The position numbers were made by a program, and so were the translations under genes. Positions 14,846-22,702 of a DNA stretch of 28,145 nt are shown here, piece by piece. The stretch's first letter is position 1. Each line of letters begins with the position of its first letter. This stretch comes from an uncultured bacterium (GTDB lineage Bacteria; Actinomycetota; Coriobacteriia; Coriobacteriales; Atopobiaceae): positions 1-28,145 of the forward strand of contig CAJMPT010000017.1 of assembly GCA_905215465.1 (NCBI GenBank). Direction: 5' to 3'. The notes under the pieces are model-generated. The model had not been told where the DNA came from, made no database searches, and saw nothing but the letters and a program-made list of their open reading frames with translations.

Positions 14846-15679
14846 ATGAACCTCAACAAGACCCTCGATCGCCGCAACTTCATTCTTGGCCTTGGAGTTG
14901 CGGCTGGCGCAGCCGTGCTCGCAGGCTGTGGCAACTCCGGCGCCGGCAGCACCTCCGGCACCGATGCCGCAAACGCCGCTGGCTACACCTTGGTCCAGGA
15001 CGGCAAGATCATCGTTGCCTCCGACCTGGCCAACCCCCCGTTTGACTACATGGACGGCACCACCGCCGTGGGCTTCGAGGTCGACCTCATGGACGCCGTC
15101 GCGGCCAAGATGGGCCTCACCTGCGAGTATCTGCCCGCCATGAAGTTCGACAGCATCATTCCGCTCATCAAGCAGGGCGGCAAGGCCGACTGCGGCGTCT
15201 CCAACTTCACCATCACCGATGAGCGCAAGCAGGAGATCGACTTCACCGACCCCTACATCGACTCCAACCAGGGCGTGGTGGTCAAGGCTGACTCCGACAA
15301 GGCCACGACCGAGGCCTTGAACGCCGATGGCGTGAAGATCGCCTGCCAGTCCGGCACCACCGGCGAGGCCTGGGCCCAGGAGAACCTGCCCAAGGCCACC
15401 ATCGTCTCCCTGGACGACCCCGTCCAGGCCGTCACCGGCGTCTCCACCGGCATCTACGACGCCGCCTCCGCCGACCTGCCCGTCATGAAGTACCTCTGCA
15501 GCAACTCCTTCACGGACTGCCAGGTGGCCATCGAGGTCCCGACCGGCGAGCAGTACGGCATCGTGGTCTCCAAGTCCAACGCCGGTCTCACCTCCGCCAT
15601 CAACGAGGCGCTCGCCGCCCTCAAGGACGACGGCACCATCGAGAGCCTCGAGGTTAAGTGGTTCGGCTCCGCAATGTAG
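14846..15679 (+). CDS. Amino-acid ABC transporter substrate-binding lipoprotein (first copy)
   Basis: A 277-residue solute-binding protein of the polar amino-acid type (SBP family 3). The signal is lipoprotein-like, with LAGC as lipobox, and starts with a twin-arginine RRNFI motif that suggests Tat export before lipidation. The mature part follows the family pattern: KIIVASDLANPPFDYMDG, VGFEVDLMDAVAAKMGL, FDSIIPLIKQGGKAD, TITDERKQEIDFTDPYIDS, a hinge around GTTGEAWAQENL, and GEQYGIVVSKSN. The Arg in TITDER normally binds the ligand carboxylate. ATG at 14846 follows GGGAAGGGA; an earlier GTG would put charged residues before the signal. It is first gene of the uptake operon. The ligand cannot be read from sequence; glutamine, arginine or another polar amino acid are candidates. 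Confidence 0.93.
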   Translation: MNLNKTLDRRNFILGLGVAAGAAVLAGCGNSGAGSTSGTDAANAAGYTLVQDGKIIVASDLANPPFDYMDGTTAVGFEVDLMDAVAAKMGLTCEYLPAMKFDSIIPLIKQGGKADCGVSNFTITDERKQEIDFTDPYIDSNQGVVVKADSDKATTEALNADGVKIACQSGTTGEAWAQENLPKATIVSLDDPVQAVTGVSTGIYDAASADLPVMKYLCSNSFTDCQVAIEVPTGEQYGIVVSKSNAGLTSAINEALAALKDDGTIESLEVKWFGSAM

Positions 15680-15688
15680 CAATCCTTT

Positions 15689-15716
15689 GCAGGCGAGAGG
15701 CGCGCTTCTCGCCTGC
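15689..15716 (+). terminator. Intercistronic hairpin between the two binding-protein genes
   Basis: GCAGGCGAGA (15689-15698) pairs perfectly with TCTCGCCTGC (15707-15716), followed by ATTTC. It probably acts as a partial terminator or 3'-end stabiliser that raises binding-protein mRNA over downstream genes (inference). Confidence 0.6.
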
Positions 15717-15766
15717 ATTTCAGTAACCGGGCAGACGCCCTAGCCATCCCTGGGAAAGGACCCACC

Positions 15767-16606
15767 ATGAAGATGAACATGAACCGTCGCGAGTTCCTGG
15801 CCGCCTTCGGCACCGTCGCCGCCAGCGCCGCACTTGCCGGCTGCGGCAACTCCAACGCCACCAGCACCGACTCCTCCTCCGACGCCAAGTCTGACAAGAA
15901 GAAGGGCATGACCCTCATCGAGGACGGCAAGCTCACCGTCGTCGCCGAGCTGGGCTTTGCCCCCTTCGAGTACATGGACGAGAAGACCGGCGAGCCCGTG
16001 GGCTTTGACGTCGACGTCATCAACGCCGTCGCCGAGAAGATGGGCCTCACCGCCTCCTACCTGCCCAACCAGAAGTTCGACACCCTGGTGCCCATCATCA
16101 AGCAGGGCGGCAAGGCCGACGTCTCCATCGCCGCCATCACCATCACCGACGAGCGCATGGAGTCCGTCGACTTCTCCGAGCCCTACCTTGACTCCAACCA
16201 GGCCATCGTCGTGGCCAAGGGTTCCTCCGAGACCGAGGAGACCCTGAACGATGCCTCCAAGCAGGTCGTCTGCCAGGGCGGCACCACTGGCGACGAGTGG
16301 ATCGGCGAGAACCTCCCTGATGCCACCCGCGTGCCCGTCGATGACGTGACCGCCGCCCTCACCGGCGTCCAGACCGGCCTCTACCAGGCCATGGTCGTCG
16401 ATCTTCCCGTTGCCTCCTACATGCTGGCCCAGTCCTTCTCTGACCTTGAGATCGTCAAGGAGATCCCGACCGGCGAGCAGTACGGCATCGCCGTCTCCAA
16501 GGACAACCCCGAGCTCACCCAGGCCGTCAACAAGGCCCTCGAGGATATGAAGTCCGACGGCACCATGAAGGAGATCGAGACCAAGTGGTTCGGCTCCGAG
16601 ATTTAG
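15767..16606 (+). CDS. Amino-acid ABC transporter substrate-binding lipoprotein (second copy)
   Basis: A 279-residue paralogue of the preceding protein, clearly a tandem duplicate: they share the EDGKL/QDGKI start, FDTLVPIIKQGGKAD, TITDERMESVDFSEPYLDS, GTTGDEWIGENLPDA, PTGEQYGIAVSKDN and an SDGTMKEIETKWFGS-type end. The signal has NRREFLAAFG, a classic Tat RRxFL motif, and LAGC as lipobox, then a Ser/Asp/Lys-rich linker. AAAGGA precedes the ATG. Differences in the ligand-facing segments (DCGVSNF in the first, DVSIAAI here; YDAASADLPV against YQAMVVDLPVA) suggest that the two bind different or overlapping ligands and share one permease. Confidence 0.94.
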   Translation: MKMNMNRREFLAAFGTVAASAALAGCGNSNATSTDSSSDAKSDKKKGMTLIEDGKLTVVAELGFAPFEYMDEKTGEPVGFDVDVINAVAEKMGLTASYLPNQKFDTLVPIIKQGGKADVSIAAITITDERMESVDFSEPYLDSNQAIVVAKGSSETEETLNDASKQVVCQGGTTGDEWIGENLPDATRVPVDDVTAALTGVQTGLYQAMVVDLPVASYMLAQSFSDLEIVKEIPTGEQYGIAVSKDNPELTQAVNKALEDMKSDGTMKEIETKWFGSEI

Positions 16607-16651
16607 GCCGCCACAAGGCTCAATCTCAGCGTTTCAGCAGGTAGAAAAGAT

Positions 16652-16681
16652 GGCGGGACCCTTCCTCAGAGGGGTTCCGCC
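16652..16681 (+). other. Intercistronic hairpin before the permease gene
   Basis: GGCGG.ACCC (16652-16661) pairs with GGGT.CCGCC (16672-16681), one mismatch, without a T-run. It may block exonucleases or tune expression between binding protein and permease. Confidence 0.5.
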
Positions 16682-16704
16682 CACGGCTTATGAATGGAGA
16701 GAAG

Positions 16705-18021
16705 ATGCAGCTCCCGAGCAAGAGAGGCGGTCTGGCGCACGCGCTGGCGGCCCTGTTTGCCGCGGTGCTCGTGGCGTCTTGCGGGGTGGCCCTGGCCACC
16801 CCGCAGGCAGCGCTTGCCATGACCACCGAGAAGGCCACCGCCAAGCCCAACGAGGACGGTGGCTCTGGCGTCATCGGCGCTATGAACACGCGCCTTACCT
16901 GGGAGGGAACGGTCGAGTCCGGCGAGGACGTCTCGTCCGTGACCCTGCAGCTGCCCGAGGGCGCGACCTTTGACGGCTCCACCACGCGCATCACCGTGCT
17001 CGAGGGCCTCAACCGTGTGAACGTCGACGGCACCGCCGCACCCTCTGGCCAGAGCATCACCGTGAGCTTTGCCGCGAGCATCCCCGAGGGGTCGCTCCTG
17101 CGCCTCGAGGTTACCGACATGCAGTTCCCCGGCGAGGGCGGAGACTACCAGGTCACCGGTTCCTACACCACCGATGACGGCGCCAGCCACGAGCTCGCGG
17201 CCTCTCCGTCCATCACGGTCATCGCCAACACGCCGCTGCAGTCCATCGTCAACTGGCTCGACAACCAGGCGTGGGTGGAGGCGTGGAACTCCAACCAGTT
17301 CCTCGGTATGTTCTTCAAGCCGCAGCTTTTGGTCACGTCCTTCTCGTCGCTGTTCCCCGGCTGGCTTCTGTGCCTGGGCATCGTCATCGCGGCCTACCCG
17401 TTTGCCATTGCGCTCGGCCTGCTCTTCTCGCTGCTCAAGATCTCCAAGCACCGGCTGCTTCGCGCCATCGCCGTGGTCTACATCAACATCCTGCGCGGCA
17501 CCCCGCTCTTCCTGCAGATCTACATCATGTTCTTCGGCCTGCCCATGGTTGGCATCAACATCGACAACAACCTGCTGGGCATCATCGTCATGGCCGTCAA
17601 CTCCTCCGCCTACCTGGCCGAGATCTTCCGCGCGGGCATCCAGTCCATCCCGCAGGGCCAGTACGAGGCCGCGAGCTCTTTGGGCATGAGCTACGTCCAG
17701 ACCATGTTCACCATCATCCTGCCACAGACCGTGCGTCGCGTGATTCCCACCGTGACCAGTGACTTCATCACCTCCTTCAAGGACACCTCGCTGCTTTCCT
17801 CCGTGGGCGTCATGGAGCTCATGATGTTCTCCAAGAACCTCACCACGGTGTCTGGCAACATCACGCCGTACGTGGCCGCTGGCATCTTCTACCTCATTGT
17901 CACCCTGCCGCTGATCAAGGTCGTCAGCATCGTCGAGAACCGCATCGCCCGCTCCGAGCGCGGCGAGGGCCCCAGGCCCAAGGCCAAGGCCCAGCTGAAG
18001 GAGGCCGCCGATGTCCAGTAA
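16705..18021 (+). CDS. Amino-acid ABC transporter permease with a secreted N-terminal domain
   Basis: 438 residues, about twice the usual length of a HisM/GlnP-type permease. Residues 1-38 are a signal-peptide-like helix ending in AALA. Residues 39-175 are a polar, Thr/Val/Gly-rich stretch with alternating strands (LTWEGTVESGEDVSSVTLQL, EGLNRVNVDG, DYQVTGSYTT), likely an extracellular beta-sandwich. A linker follows, then the permease core from about 215 with its EAA loop (QYEAASSLGMSYVQTMFTIILP, 319-340). The tail is Lys/Pro-rich. ATG at 16705 is favoured over 16690 because GGAGAG sits just ahead. The fused domain may dock the two lipoprotein binding proteins (inference). It overlaps the ATPase gene by 11 bases. 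Confidence 0.9.
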   Translation: MQLPSKRGGLAHALAALFAAVLVASCGVALATPQAALAMTTEKATAKPNEDGGSGVIGAMNTRLTWEGTVESGEDVSSVTLQLPEGATFDGSTTRITVLEGLNRVNVDGTAAPSGQSITVSFAASIPEGSLLRLEVTDMQFPGEGGDYQVTGSYTTDDGASHELAASPSITVIANTPLQSIVNWLDNQAWVEAWNSNQFLGMFFKPQLLVTSFSSLFPGWLLCLGIVIAAYPFAIALGLLFSLLKISKHRLLRAIAVVYINILRGTPLFLQIYIMFFGLPMVGINIDNNLLGIIVMAVNSSAYLAEIFRAGIQSIPQGQYEAASSLGMSYVQTMFTIILPQTVRRVIPTVTSDFITSFKDTSLLSSVGVMELMMFSKNLTTVSGNITPYVAAGIFYLIVTLPLIKVVSIVENRIARSERGEGPRPKAKAQLKEAADVQ

Positions 18022-18874
18022 GATCCTCTCGCACGCGCCCGCCGTACAGGTGCCGCCCGCGCTTCCCGCCGAGGAGGCCGCCCGCATTGCCTGGGACGCC
18101 GACCAGGGCCTGACGCGCCACCACTTCACGCCCGGCGAGCACCCCATCGTGCGCATCGAGCACCTCAACAAGAGCTTTGACGCCACGCAGGTCCTGAAGG
18201 ACGTCAACATCAACGTCTGGCCCGGCGAGGTCGTCGTCGTGCTGGGCCCGTCCGGCTCCGGCAAGTCCACCATGCTGCGCTGCATCAACCTGCTTGAGAC
18301 GCCGACGGCCGGTCACATCCTCATCGAGGACCAGGAGATCACCGGCAAGAGCAACGCCGACGTCAACAAGCTCCGCCGCGACGTGGGCATGGTCTTCCAG
18401 GGCTTCAACCTCTTCCCGCACCTCACGGCCAAGCAGAACGTCATGATCGGCCAGACCAAGGTGCTCAAGAAGAGCAAGGAGGAGGCCGAGGCCGAGGCCA
18501 TGAAGCAGCTCACCGCCGTGGGCCTGGCCGACCGCGCAGACTTCAAGCCCGCCCAGCTCTCCGGTGGCCAGCAGCAGCGCGTGGCTATCGCCCGTGCCGT
18601 GGCCATGCACCCGAACGTGCTTCTCTTTGACGAGCCCACCTCCGCGCTTGACCCAGAGCTCGTGCGCGGCGTCCTGGACGTCATGCGCGACCTCGCGGAG
18701 AACTCCGGGATGACCATGATCGTCGTCACCCACGAGATGGGCTTTGCCCGCGACGTGGCCGACCGCGTGGTCTTCATGGAGGAGGGCGTCGTCGTGGAGC
18801 AGGGCCTCCCCGAGGACGTCTTCGACCGACCCAAGAACGCCCGCACGGCGGAGTTTCTCGGCTCCATCAAGTAG
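18011..18874 (+). CDS. Amino-acid ABC transporter ATP-binding protein (GlnQ-like)
   Basis: A 287-residue ABC ATPase of the polar amino-acid group. Walker A GPSGSGKS is at 79-86, the Q-loop in GMVFQGFNLFPHL, the signature LSGGQQQR near 183, Walker B LLFDEPTSALDPE, and the H-loop in VVTHEMGFARDVADRV. It powers import with the permease whose 3' end it overlaps. The N-terminal 45 residues (Ala/Pro/His-rich) are additional to the usual 240-residue protein. GGAGG lies 7 bases before the ATG, inside the permease gene. A strong terminator follows. Confidence 0.95.
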   Translation: MSSKILSHAPAVQVPPALPAEEAARIAWDADQGLTRHHFTPGEHPIVRIEHLNKSFDATQVLKDVNINVWPGEVVVVLGPSGSGKSTMLRCINLLETPTAGHILIEDQEITGKSNADVNKLRRDVGMVFQGFNLFPHLTAKQNVMIGQTKVLKKSKEEAEAEAMKQLTAVGLADRADFKPAQLSGGQQQRVAIARAVAMHPNVLLFDEPTSALDPELVRGVLDVMRDLAENSGMTMIVVTHEMGFARDVADRVVFMEEGVVVEQGLPEDVFDRPKNARTAEFLGSIK

Positions 18875-18941
18875 CCTTCCGAGCTCACGCACGCACGGAC
18901 GGCCCGGATTTTGCCGTTTTGTGCCGCAAATCTTGCGCCCT

Positions 18942-18984
18942 GCGCCCCAGCTCATGCCCTGAGCTGGGGCGCATTTGTTTTTTT
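18942..18984 (+). terminator. Terminator of the amino-acid transporter operon
   Basis: GCGCCCCAGCTC (18942-18953) pairs perfectly with 18961-18972 around a 7-base loop, followed by ATTTGTTTTTTT: a classic intrinsic terminator. Confidence 0.92.
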
Positions 18985-19063
18985 GTGGCGCTGGCACGCG
19001 GTCTGGCGCGCGTGTGGTAGTCTTCTGAAGAATATATGTCCGCACAGCACAGGGGGCCCGAGG

Positions 19064-19738
19064 GTGCATCACAAGAACATCCTGCTTGTCTCTGCCACCA
19101 CCAGACTGCATGACCGCATGCGCGAGCTGTCGCATGCTGTCGACGTCTCCATTGCGCTAGCCAACGAGGAGACCTTCCCGCAGGCCATCTCCTCTGGGCA
19201 CGAGTTTGACCTCGTCATCCTGGACGGGGAGGGCATGAGCCAGGACACCCTCAACGCCGTGGACTCCTTTGTGGCCGAGAATGGCTTCATCCCCATGCTC
19301 TTTGTCCAGGACCCGGACAAGCTGGCCACCCTTCACATGCCCATGCAGGGCAAGAACGACTTCATCCTCTCCACCGCCGGCGCGGCCGAGCTGGAGGTCC
19401 GCTGCACGCTGCTTCTGTGGCCCGGGGAGGAGAGTGCCCCGGCAGACATCGTCACCGTGGACAACATGACCATCAACCTGGCAACCTACCAGGTCTACAT
19501 TGACGAGAAGCCCGTTGACCTCACCCTCATGGAGTACTCGCTGCTGAGCTTCCTAGCCACGCACCCCTCCCGCGCCTACTCGCGCGAGACGCTGCTCCAC
19601 CGCGTCTGGGGCTTTGAGTACTGCGGCGGCACCCGCACCGTGGACGTCCACATCAGGCGCGTGCGCTCCAAGGTGGGCCCACAGGTGGCAAGCCACATCG
19701 TCACCATCCGCGGCGTGGGATACCTCTTCCGCATCTAG
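19064..19738 (+). CDS. GlnR-like orphan OmpR-family regulator with degenerate receiver
   Basis: 224 residues: a receiver-like domain (1-115) and an OmpR/PhoB winged helix (about 130-222; LTLMEYSLLSFLATHP, LLHRVWGFEYCGGTRTVDVHIRRVRSK, VTIRGVGYLF). Asp54 (LVILDGEG) is kept, but the acidic pair at the N-terminus is replaced (ILLVSATT) and the conserved Lys is not evident, so normal phosphorylation is doubtful. From memory it resembles actinobacterial GlnR, also an orphan with an atypical receiver: compare the FILSTAGAAELEVR segment and GGTRTVDVH. No sensor kinase is nearby. GTG at 19064 is the likely start, since upstream sequence is the previous terminator; an extended -10 (TGG-TAGTCT, 19015-19023) fits. 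Proximity to glnA and an amino-acid transporter supports a nitrogen role. Confidence 0.8.
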   Translation: MHHKNILLVSATTRLHDRMRELSHAVDVSIALANEETFPQAISSGHEFDLVILDGEGMSQDTLNAVDSFVAENGFIPMLFVQDPDKLATLHMPMQGKNDFILSTAGAAELEVRCTLLLWPGEESAPADIVTVDNMTINLATYQVYIDEKPVDLTLMEYSLLSFLATHPSRAYSRETLLHRVWGFEYCGGTRTVDVHIRRVRSKVGPQVASHIVTIRGVGYLFRI

Positions 19739-19770
19739 GGGCTTCTCATCTGCGCATATGCAAGATTTGG

Positions 19771-19800
19771 GGCCGTCTCCGAGAGGGGGCGGCCTTTTTT
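19771..19800 (+). terminator. Terminator after the GlnR-like gene
   Basis: A 10-bp stem (19771-19780 with 19785-19794, two G-U pairs) with a GAGA tetraloop and six T. The rest of the gap up to 19937 shows no gene. Confidence 0.9.
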
Positions 19801-19937
19801 CAGGAAGCAAAAAGGGTCGTGCCAGCGGCGTGGCAATGCGCGTTGGCGAGAAACCCCTCCTGCCCGTGGGGTACATTCGTTGATGGAACGACCGGCGCCG
19901 GTCCCGAGCGGGTGCGCGCCAGAGAGAGGGAATCACC

Positions 19938-21398
19938 ATGGACGAGAACTTTAGCGGCATGCCCCAGCAACCTGGCGAGGAAGGCGCGCAGCCCACGCAG
20001 AAGAGGCCTCCGATCCCCGTCGAGCTCGGCGGCGCGCAGGCGGCCCCGCACGCGGACTCCACCGGTGCGGCCCACGCGGCCGACACGGCCGGTCAGGCAT
20101 CGCCCTCCGGCGAGAAGCCCGCCGACCCCAAAAAGCCCCGCCCGCACCACCCGGGCGTCAAGGCCGTCCTTCTGGGCGTCGCCGGCGGCGTGGTGGGCGC
20201 AGCGGTGCTGACGGGCGTGCTTCTGGGCACGGGTGTCATCGGCAGGACGAGCGCCACCTTCACCTCGGGCTCCAACCAGTCCATCACCATCAACCCGTCC
20301 GACAACGACACCTCCACGGCCACGGCGGTGGCCGCCAAGTCCCTGCCGTCGGTGGTCACGGTCTCCTGCACCTATGACTCCGGCGAGGGCCTGGGCTCGG
20401 GCGTGGTCCTGGACACCGATGGCAACATCATCACCAACAACCACGTCATTGAGGACGCCGACAGCATCACCGTGACAATCAACGGCAAGAGCTACGACGC
20501 CGAGCTCGTGGGCACCGACAGCTCCAGTGACCTCGCCGTCATCAAGGCCGACCTCCAGGGAGACTCCGTTACCCCCATTGAGGTGGGGGACTCCTCCGAC
20601 CTGCAGGTGGGCGACTGGGTCATGACCGTGGGCAGCCCGTTTGGCCTTGAGCAGTCTGTCTCGCAGGGCATCGTCTCCGCGCTGACGCGCAACGAGCTCA
20701 TGCAGTCCAGCTCGGGCAACACGCTCTACACCAACCTCATCCAGGTGGACGCGGCCATCAACCCCGGCAACTCCGGCGGCGCCCTGGTCAACGACAAGGG
20801 ACAGCTTGTGGGCATCTGCACGCTCTATTCCTCCGACACCGAGAGCTTTGCCGGCATTGGCTTTGCCATCCCGGGCAACTACGCCGTCGACGTGGCCCAA
20901 AAGATTGTGAACGGCGAGCAGGTCACCCATGCCTACATCGGCCTCTCCATGCAGACGGTCAACGCGCAGAACGCCAAGGCCAACAGGCTCTCTGTGAGTC
21001 AGGGCGCTTACGTGGCCGAGGTCACCTCCGGCAGCCCCGCCGACGAGGCCGGCATCCAGAAGGGCGACATCGTCGTGGGCATCGGTGGCACGCAGGTCAC
21101 CTCTGCCGACGGCGCCATCCTGGCCGTGCGCTCCCACAGCATCGGCGAGACGGTCCAGGTCACGGTCATGCGCGGCAACGACCAGAAGACCTTCGACGTC
21201 ACCCTGGGCTCCGACGAGGAGCTCCAGAGGCAGCAGGAGGAGGCCAACAACCAGCCGGTGAGCGACATCAACTCCTACGTCAACGGAAACGGCACGGGCA
21301 ACGGCACGGGCCAGGACAACTCCCAGCTGCTCCAGCAGTTCCAGCAGTGGCTGCAGCAACAGCAGGAGGGCTACGGCTACAATCAGCGCCAGCGCTAG
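19938..21398 (+). CDS. htrA: Membrane-anchored HtrA/DegP-like serine protease
   Basis: A 486-residue S1C-family protease for extracytoplasmic protein quality control. Domain order: a Pro/Ala-rich cytoplasmic tail (1-73), one membrane helix (about 75-98), a Ser/Thr linker, a trypsin-like domain with the triad His169 (NNHVI), Asp198 (SSDLAVIK) and Ser279 (NPGNSGGALV), one PDZ domain (about 330-420, with GSPADEAGIQKGDIVVGIGG), and a C-terminal tail rich in Gln, Asn and Gly (LLQQFQQWLQQQQ). The layout is that of Gram-positive HtrA. GAGGGAA precedes the ATG at 19938. It is single, with an 84-bp repeat 13 bases past the stop. The Gln-rich tail is not part of the conserved fold. Confidence 0.95.
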   Translation: MDENFSGMPQQPGEEGAQPTQKRPPIPVELGGAQAAPHADSTGAAHAADTAGQASPSGEKPADPKKPRPHHPGVKAVLLGVAGGVVGAAVLTGVLLGTGVIGRTSATFTSGSNQSITINPSDNDTSTATAVAAKSLPSVVTVSCTYDSGEGLGSGVVLDTDGNIITNNHVIEDADSITVTINGKSYDAELVGTDSSSDLAVIKADLQGDSVTPIEVGDSSDLQVGDWVMTVGSPFGLEQSVSQGIVSALTRNELMQSSSGNTLYTNLIQVDAAINPGNSGGALVNDKGQLVGICTLYSSDTESFAGIGFAIPGNYAVDVAQKIVNGEQVTHAYIGLSMQTVNAQNAKANRLSVSQGAYVAEVTSGSPADEAGIQKGDIVVGIGGTQVTSADGAILAVRSHSIGETVQVTVMRGNDQKTFDVTLGSDEELQRQQEEANNQPVSDINSYVNGNGTGNGTGQDNSQLLQQFQQWLQQQQEGYGYNQRQR

Positions 21399-21411
21399 GA
21401 CATCGTTGCAA

Positions 21412-21495
21412 TAGCGTACATTTTGACAATCGAAAGGCCTTTCTCGCTGCGTTTCCCCAGTTGGCGAGAAGGGCCTTTTGTCTTTATGTACACTA
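21412..21495 (+). repeat. 84-bp palindromic repeat, copy B (terminator of htrA)
   Basis: Outer arms TAGCGTACAT (21412-21421) and ATGTACACTA (21486-21495). The inner 15-bp stem AAAGGCCTTTCTCGC (21433-21447) pairs with 21464-21478 (one G-U), followed by TTTTG. Reverse-complemented, it aligns over its whole 84 bases with the copy at 22522, about 70 positions matching by hand, including the loop. The remaining gap to the next gene (21496-21669) has no clear gene. Confidence 0.88.
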
Positions 21496-21669
21496 CACAG
21501 CGCGAGAGAAACCCCGTTTGAGCTGGGAACCTTCTCACTACCGCTGACGGACTCGCCCCATCCGCTGGCGTAGACGCGCGTTGCCTTGGAGCGGACTCAA
21601 GGGTCTATGTTTGGCCTTGGCCGAGCGGGAAGCGGGGGCTTCCCGGGCCGCTTTCATAGGAGGACTAGC

Positions 21670-22494
21670 ATGGCAATGAACATCGACTTCACCGGCAAGA
21701 CCGTCCTTGTCACCGGCGCGGGCCGCGGCCTGGGCAAGGAGATGGCGCTACAGTTTGCCGGCTGCGGCGCCAACGTCTACCTGGGCAACCGCAAGGTCGA
21801 GCAGGGCGAGGAGACCGTCGCCGAGCTCGAGGCCATGGGCGTGCGCGCCGGCTTCACCAAGTGCGACGTGGCCGTCGAGGAGGACGTTGAGAAGCTCATC
21901 GCCGACGCCGTGGAGTTTGGCGGCGGCAAGCTCGACGTCATCGTCAACGCCGCGGGCGTCATCTGCCTGCAGGACCTCATGTACATCAAGCCCGAGGAGG
22001 TCGAGCGCCTCTTCAGCATCAACGTGGGCGGCACCGTCAACATGCTCAAGCACGGCCTCAAGGTCCTGGAGGGCCAGAAGTCCGGCAACTTCATCACGGT
22101 CAGCTCCATCGCCGGCCGCGACGGCATGAACATGCTGCAGGCCTACTCCGCCTCCAAGGCCGCGGTGACCTCGCTCACCCAGTCCGCCGCCAAGATGGCC
22201 GCCCCCTACGGCGTGCGCGTCAACTCCATCCTGCCGGGCATCATCCGTACCGCCATGTGGGAGGAGATCCTGGACGGCATGGCCAACGAGTGGAACCCGG
22301 ACGTCAAGAACACCACCACGCCCGAGCAGCGCGAGGAGCTGTGGAACGCCTCCGTCAAGAGCATGATCCCGATGGGCCACGCGCAGCAGGCCGAGGACAT
22401 CGCCTGGGCCACGGTCTTCATGGCCTCCGACTTTGCCCGCGAGATCACCGGCGAGTGCCTCTCCATCGACGGCGGCACCACCTCCGGCCGCTAG
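21670..22494 (+). CDS. Short-chain dehydrogenase/reductase (SDR), substrate unknown
   Basis: A 274-residue classical SDR: TGAGRGLG at the cofactor site, NAAGV, the catalytic Ser in TVSSIAGRDG, and YSASK with the catalytic Tyr and Lys. The residues after strand 2 (YLGNRK) lack the acidic residue of NAD-preferring enzymes, so NADP(H) is more likely. The C-terminus ends in ITGECLSIDGGTTSGR. Such proteins include hydroxysteroid dehydrogenases and polyol or oxoacyl reductases; the sequence does not decide. It is a lone gene with AGGAGG ahead of the ATG at 21670, standing between two inverted copies of an 84-bp repeat. Confidence 0.9.
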   Translation: MAMNIDFTGKTVLVTGAGRGLGKEMALQFAGCGANVYLGNRKVEQGEETVAELEAMGVRAGFTKCDVAVEEDVEKLIADAVEFGGGKLDVIVNAAGVICLQDLMYIKPEEVERLFSINVGGTVNMLKHGLKVLEGQKSGNFITVSSIAGRDGMNMLQAYSASKAAVTSLTQSAAKMAAPYGVRVNSILPGIIRTAMWEEILDGMANEWNPDVKNTTTPEQREELWNASVKSMIPMGHAQQAEDIAWATVFMASDFAREITGECLSIDGGTTSGR

Positions 22495-22521
22495 GACGGC
22501 ACGCGGCGCCTGGCGCCCGGC

Positions 22522-22605
22522 CAGTGTACATAAAGATGAAAGGCCCTTCTCGCCAACTGGGAAAACGCGGCGAGAAGGGCCTTCTGATTGTTATTTTGTA
22601 CACTG
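22522..22605 (-). repeat. 84-bp palindromic repeat, copy C (inverted relative to B)
   Basis: Outer arms CAGTGTACA (22522-22530) and its complement (22597-22605) enclose a perfect 15-bp stem, AAGGCCCTTCTCGCC (22540-22554) with 22569-22583. The loop AACTGGGAAAACGC matches the inverted loop of copy B. It lies 27 bases after the SDR stop and likely terminates it. CGCCCGGC and GCCGGGCG (22514-22521, 22607-22614) extend the symmetry. Confidence 0.88.
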
Positions 22606-22702
22606 CGCCGGGCGGGGTCGCGGGGAAGGCACCCTTGTCCGCAATTAATGTCCGGTGGGGCGTGTAGGCTAGGGGTGTCTGGAATCCAAACGGGAGGTTG
22701 CC

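Noticed and set aside
18911..19063. N-terminal extension of the GlnR-like regulator from an upstream in-frame start
   Set aside because: It would run through the transporter operon's terminator and add Trp/Cys-rich residues unlike a receiver domain; GTG at 19064 fits better.
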